From: Distichodus sexfasciatus
Taxonomy: Eukaryota; Chordata; Actinopteri; Characiformes; Distichodontidae
Assembly: GCA_032718565.1 (NCBI GenBank)
Contig: JAVGVS010000004.1
Coordinates: 6,437,062-6,501,061 of the forward strand
Direction of reading: 5' to 3'
Length of the DNA: 64,000 bases
The notes below the pieces were generated by a model, which searched no databases, was not told the DNA's origin, and saw only the letters and a list, made by a program, of their open reading frames with translations. The translations under genes and the position numbers were made by a program. This document shows, piece after piece, positions 60,318 to 64,000 of this stretch (position 1 is the first letter of the stretch; each line of letters begins with the position of its first letter).

Positions 60318-60599
60318 CCTCACTTCGAGTAATGCACACTGCCGCCGCTTTATTCCTCTTTACACCTCAAATAAATTCAGCCGAAAAAAACATTAGGGGC
60401 AAAAATCACACACTTCAAAATACGCCAAAACGAATTTCCCGCACAAACCCTGACCCGGAAAGGGAACGCCGCCCACACCGGAAGTTGTCGCTTCTAGTTC
60501 CTTTTTTTGTTGTTGCTACAGCAGCTGTGCTCTAAACAAACGGGCCGATAACAATTTTTATTTAAAAATAATTTTACGGTGGTTTAGCGGAACTGCGGA
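60318..60599. promoter_or_regulatory. Shared trip13/brd9 promoter region
   Basis: Between a candidate trip13 noncoding exon (donor AGGG|GTGAGT at 60317/60316, minus strand) and the brd9 ATG. GC-rich patches (CCGGAAAGGGAACGCC, CACCGGAAGTTG) include CCGGAAGT, an ETS-type core typical of bidirectional housekeeping promoters. Confidence 0.6.
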
Positions 60600-63500
60600 A
60601 TGGGAAAGAAACACAAAAAGTACAAGCCCGAGTGGAGGACGGTGGAGGGCGGTAAGTGTGAGGGGTGAAAAGGATGTTTTGGAGTGTGCTAGTGAGCTAA
60701 ACTGTTAGCTTTATTCATTTGAGCGAGGCGGAGCTACAGCTGTGTTTACTCTACAGCGGGTTTCTAGTTTTTAGTCCGCTTTAAGTGCCGGTGTTCTGAC
60801 ATTTTGGCTTACTTTGTCTGAATAGCATACCGGTAGTGCAATTTCATAGCTGTATCTGTAGTTTAGGCTATTTTATCAAAATATAGCTACACATGGTATG
60901 ATGTTCTGACATGAATATTTCTGCTGGCAGAATAAACCATATATAGTTGTATATAGTGGTATGATGCTTGATTGGTACATTTACGCCGACAGAACATAAC
61001 ATTTATAGTGTCAAACAAGGGTAAGATGTTCTGATAGGTATCATTTACTCTCAAATTATAAATTGCCTATGGTTTTATACAGTAGTATTATTTTCTGATT
61101 GGTACCTCTGAACCCCCAATTATCTGATCACATGTACACGGGATAAGAGGCTCAGAACCACCAACCCATACCAGCCGCACACTGCTCCTGCACGAATGGG
61201 TCAGATGCAGAGGTCACATCGTTGTGGTGCACTGGGTGCTGTGCTGTATTCACAATGACAAAATAATCACTCACTTTTAAAGATAAAGGTTCATCAATGT
61301 GATTTTTTTAAAGGCAGTTACAGATTTTGATATTTTAAGTTGTAGAAATGATAATACATCTGCTGATTTTCTTACAGGAACACAAATGATAAAGATTTCC
61401 CTTATAATTCGTAGATAGGTAATCACGTAATCCAGTTAAAAAATGTCCAAACCAGTGTGTTTTTTTAAGTTTACGTAATCATTTTTAAAGTGTCTTTCTA
61501 TTTCATAAATAGTACCTTGATCAAATTTACCAAAAATGCAGTTGCAGTGTTGCCCTCTGGTGTGCATAGTTGAATCAAACGTAGTTGAAGGATTCTTTTC
61601 CATCTATCCATTTATTTATTTATCGGCCATAAACATGGGTACTGATTTATCAGGAATATGCTCATATTAACTGATAATATTGTCATGACTTATAGGTCTG
61701 ACTCTAATAAAGATTCCATAATATCAGGCTAATGACCAATAAATAGTTTTTAAGAATAATTTAATATTGTTAGAACTGGTTAATATTGACTTCAGTTGCA
61801 ATATTTGGACATATTATGAATACCGCATGTTACTAAAATTGCACATTTTCTACTTCATATTTAGAGTTTATATTTATAATTTGTTCATATAGGTATATTC
61901 CATGTGCCTTTTTGTACTCTGTAGAAACTGGAGCCTTCGTCATCTCATATCTCTGTATACTTGTACATAGCTGAGATGACAAAGTTTACTTTGACTTTGA
62001 CCTTTCACTCTCATGTACCCCCCAAGGCCAGGGAAGTCTGGTTGAGAACTGATGACTGTTACAATATTTGTCCTTAATGATTTTTGTCTTTTTTCTCACA
62101 GACTATGAGGATAAGCCCTTGGACAAGCCACTGAAGCTGGTGTTGAAGGTTGGGGGAAGCGAAGTGACGGAGCTGTCCGGCTCGGGACACGACTCCAGCT
62201 ACTATGATGACCGTTCTGATCATGAGCGAGAGCGTCACAAAGAAAAGAAAAAGAAAAAGAAGAAAAAATCGGAGAAAGAGAAGAACCTGGATGATGAGGA
62301 GAGAAGGAGAAGGAAGGTCAGTAAAGGTCATGCTTTTTAACGTATGTCTCATGTCTCAAACCTTTGCTAAGATTCAGTTGTTGCTTTGACATTACAACTT
62401 ACCCTTGGCCTTTATCTGCCTCTCCTCTAGGAGGAAAAAAAGAGAAAACGAGAGAGGGAGCAATTAGAGAATGCGGCCAATGCCACGGTGGAGCCTTTTA
62501 CGCTGCCCAAGCCTAGTGAGGTGAGATCACAAAAATCATTTTCGGTCAAATGACGCTTTAGAGTTACTTATTAAACGCCTGGGTGATATGACCTCAAATC
62601 AATATCACGATAAATTGAACATTTACTTCCAGTAATATTAATAAACAATGGTTTTAGTACTTTGGGTTTTATTCCCCTATAGTTCACTGACTAATTTTGT
62701 GCAGTAAATTTTAATGTAGTAAATTTTAAAAATATTTGGGCCAAATTATGGTATTAGAGGTTCTAAATATCTGTTTCAATTAAATTTTGTTTAATTGCTC
62801 AGCCATATATTCAAGGTATAAATATCTTTTTTTAAGAAACCTTTTTCTCTGCATTTTTAATTGTTAGAGTCGGATTGACTCATTAATTTGGACTGACTCA
62901 TTATCCATGTGACAAATAAAGAATCTTGACTCTTTAATTTACGTTGTTCTGCAGCCGGTGCCAGAGGAGAAAAAGAGGAGGAAGGAGAAGGTGGAGGCTG
63001 AAGTGGAGGAAGAGGATTTCCACCCGAGCATAAAGGTGGAAGTGGAGATGCAGGCCGATCGGCCTGTCAGAGCCTGTCGTACTCAGCAGGGTATGAGCAG
63101 CCCTACTGACCGTTAAAACGGAAAACCAAAACTACCGACGATTATAAGTGAAGATTCTTAATTTGTCACTTGCGTTGTTGTACAGATATTACATGCAGTG
63201 AAATGTAAAGCTGTTTAATGCTTAAGACTGCAAGTCAACAAAGCAAATAGATTAAAAGAAAGAAAATGACTTCTCATAAAATGTGTTCCAAAATAATTAC
63301 ATTAAAGTTATAAATTAGAGGTTGACTTTTTCAGGGTCGATATCGATTATTGCTAATCAAGGAAACCAAGAACCCAGATTAAAATTAAAATTTGGTTTCT
63401 CAAATGACTGATGCCTATTTCAATAAAAATTCTAAATATTTGTACCGATAATCAGTCAACCCCTAATATATACTGTAGATTATAAAATGTTGTTTAGTAT

Positions 63501-63975
63501 ATATTTTTTGGATAGCTTTTTATCATTTCTTCCTATTTGTAGTTTGTCTCTACTGTAGAAGAAAACTGATTTTTTTCACTTGATGACGCCTTGAAAGTCA
63601 ATCCAAATGTACATTAGTGTCCCAAAGGGAAATTTTCTCTTGGATTGCTGCTGTGCTTGATAGTAGGATTTTTGATCTCTTATTTTAAAAAGTCTTTTGA
63701 CTCTTAATGCAGCAAATATGCAGTATTCAAAATAATTATATGTTTGATACAGTGTGCAAATATCTGAACCAGCGCCAGTTGCTGCTTGAATTGCGAAAAC
63801 CTTGTTTTTAAGTTAAATACACCTTTTTGTGTGCTGCTTAAGTGAATGATAATATTCCGTCACCTATGCATTATTAATTAGTCATTCATTAGTATTTCTT
63901 TCCTGTCTCCGATCTAGAAAATGAGAGCACGCCTCGCCAACAGCTCCTCGAGCACTTCCTGCGTCTGCTCCAGAG
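60600..63975 (+). CDS. brd9: Bromodomain-containing protein 9, first five exons (3' end outside window)
   Basis: Acetyl-lysine reader of the non-canonical BAF (SWI/SNF) complex in the nucleus. Exons 60600-60651, 62102-62316, 62431-62520, 62955-63090, 63918-63975, all in phase. Starts MGKKHKKYKPEWRTVEG, continues EDKPLDKPLKLVLKVGGSE, SGSGHDSSYYDDRSDHERER and a long lysine run (KEKKKKKKKKSEKEKNLDDE), matching BRD9 rather than BRD7. The fourth exon has a charged segment ending DRPVRACRTQ; the fifth reads ENESTPRQQLLEHFLRLLQR, the start of the bromodomain, and ends at a GTGCTT donor. The bromodomain proper lies to the right. Confidence 0.95.
61190..61280 (+). mobile_element. tRNA-derived SINE (family A), 5'-truncated
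   Basis: GGGTCAGATGCAGAGGTCAC, CGTTGTGGTGCACTGGGTG, CACAATGACAAAATAATCAC in brd9 intron 1. Confidence 0.65.
61845..62010 (+). mobile_element. LINE 3' tail, uninterrupted
   Basis: TATTCCATGTGCCTTTTTGT, AGAAACTGGAGCC, TCTCTGTATACTTGTACATA and GAGATGACAAAGTTTACTTTG, the same order as the split copy at 25370/26382. Confidence 0.6.
62575..62808 (+). mobile_element. MITE, GCCTGGGCGATAYGA family
   Basis: GCCTGGGTGATATGACCTCA start and TTTAATTGCTCAGCC end, relative of 12838-13240; in a brd9 intron. Confidence 0.5.
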
Positions 63976-64000
63976 GTGCTTCACATCTGGCCACGTCTCA

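Overview
The window is nuclear DNA from a teleost fish. The evidence is vertebrate split genes with GT-AG introns, dense (CA)n/(TA)n/(TATC)n microsatellites, and dispersed repeats typical of ray-finned fish (tRNA-derived SINEs, MITEs, hAT and Tc1 remnants, LINE tails). There are no bacterial, phage, CRISPR or rRNA features. I cannot name the species; the repeat mix would fit an ostariophysan such as a catfish or characin, but that is a guess.

Layout. (1) 1-4900, minus strand: 5' half of azin1 (antizyme inhibitor 1), including its upstream conserved coding element (uCC) with the Pro-Pro-Trp stall motif; the 3' half lies left of the window. (2) 4900-11000: divergent intergenic DNA, mostly repeats. 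(3) 11000-23800, plus strand: atp6v1c1, V-ATPase subunit C, complete. (4) 23800-29870: intergenic DNA with microsatellites and nested transposons. (5) 29879-51309, minus strand: spire1, a KIND/WH2/Spir-box/FYVE-type actin nucleator, 17 coding exons, several carrying small indels. (6) 52933-60480, minus strand: trip13 (AAA+ HORMA remodeller), complete and clean over 432 codons. (7) 60600-64000, plus strand: first five exons of brd9, head-to-head with trip13 and leaving the right edge.

How the genes relate. azin1/atp6v1c1 are divergent neighbours on human 8q22, and trip13/brd9 are divergent neighbours on human 5p15, so two old gene pairs are kept and joined through spire1 (human 18p11). The genes do not form one pathway: polyamine homeostasis, organelle acidification, actin nucleation, meiotic/mitotic checkpoint remodelling, and chromatin reading.

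Most notable points: the intact azin1 uCC (AUU start candidate, PPW motif, spliced across an intron); a cluster of frame-breaking, mostly deletion-type indels in spire1 exons between 31 and 42 kb, with two more in the last atp6v1c1 exon, which look like unpolished sequence more than gene decay but need read-level checking; a GC-AG intron in atp6v1c1; a spire1 exon bracketed by complementary (GT)n and (AC)n tracts; and informative nested insertions (a hAT-like element inside a LINE tail, and a MITE inside one copy of a duplicated intronic block, with the other copy as its empty site). I found no convincing new molecular system.
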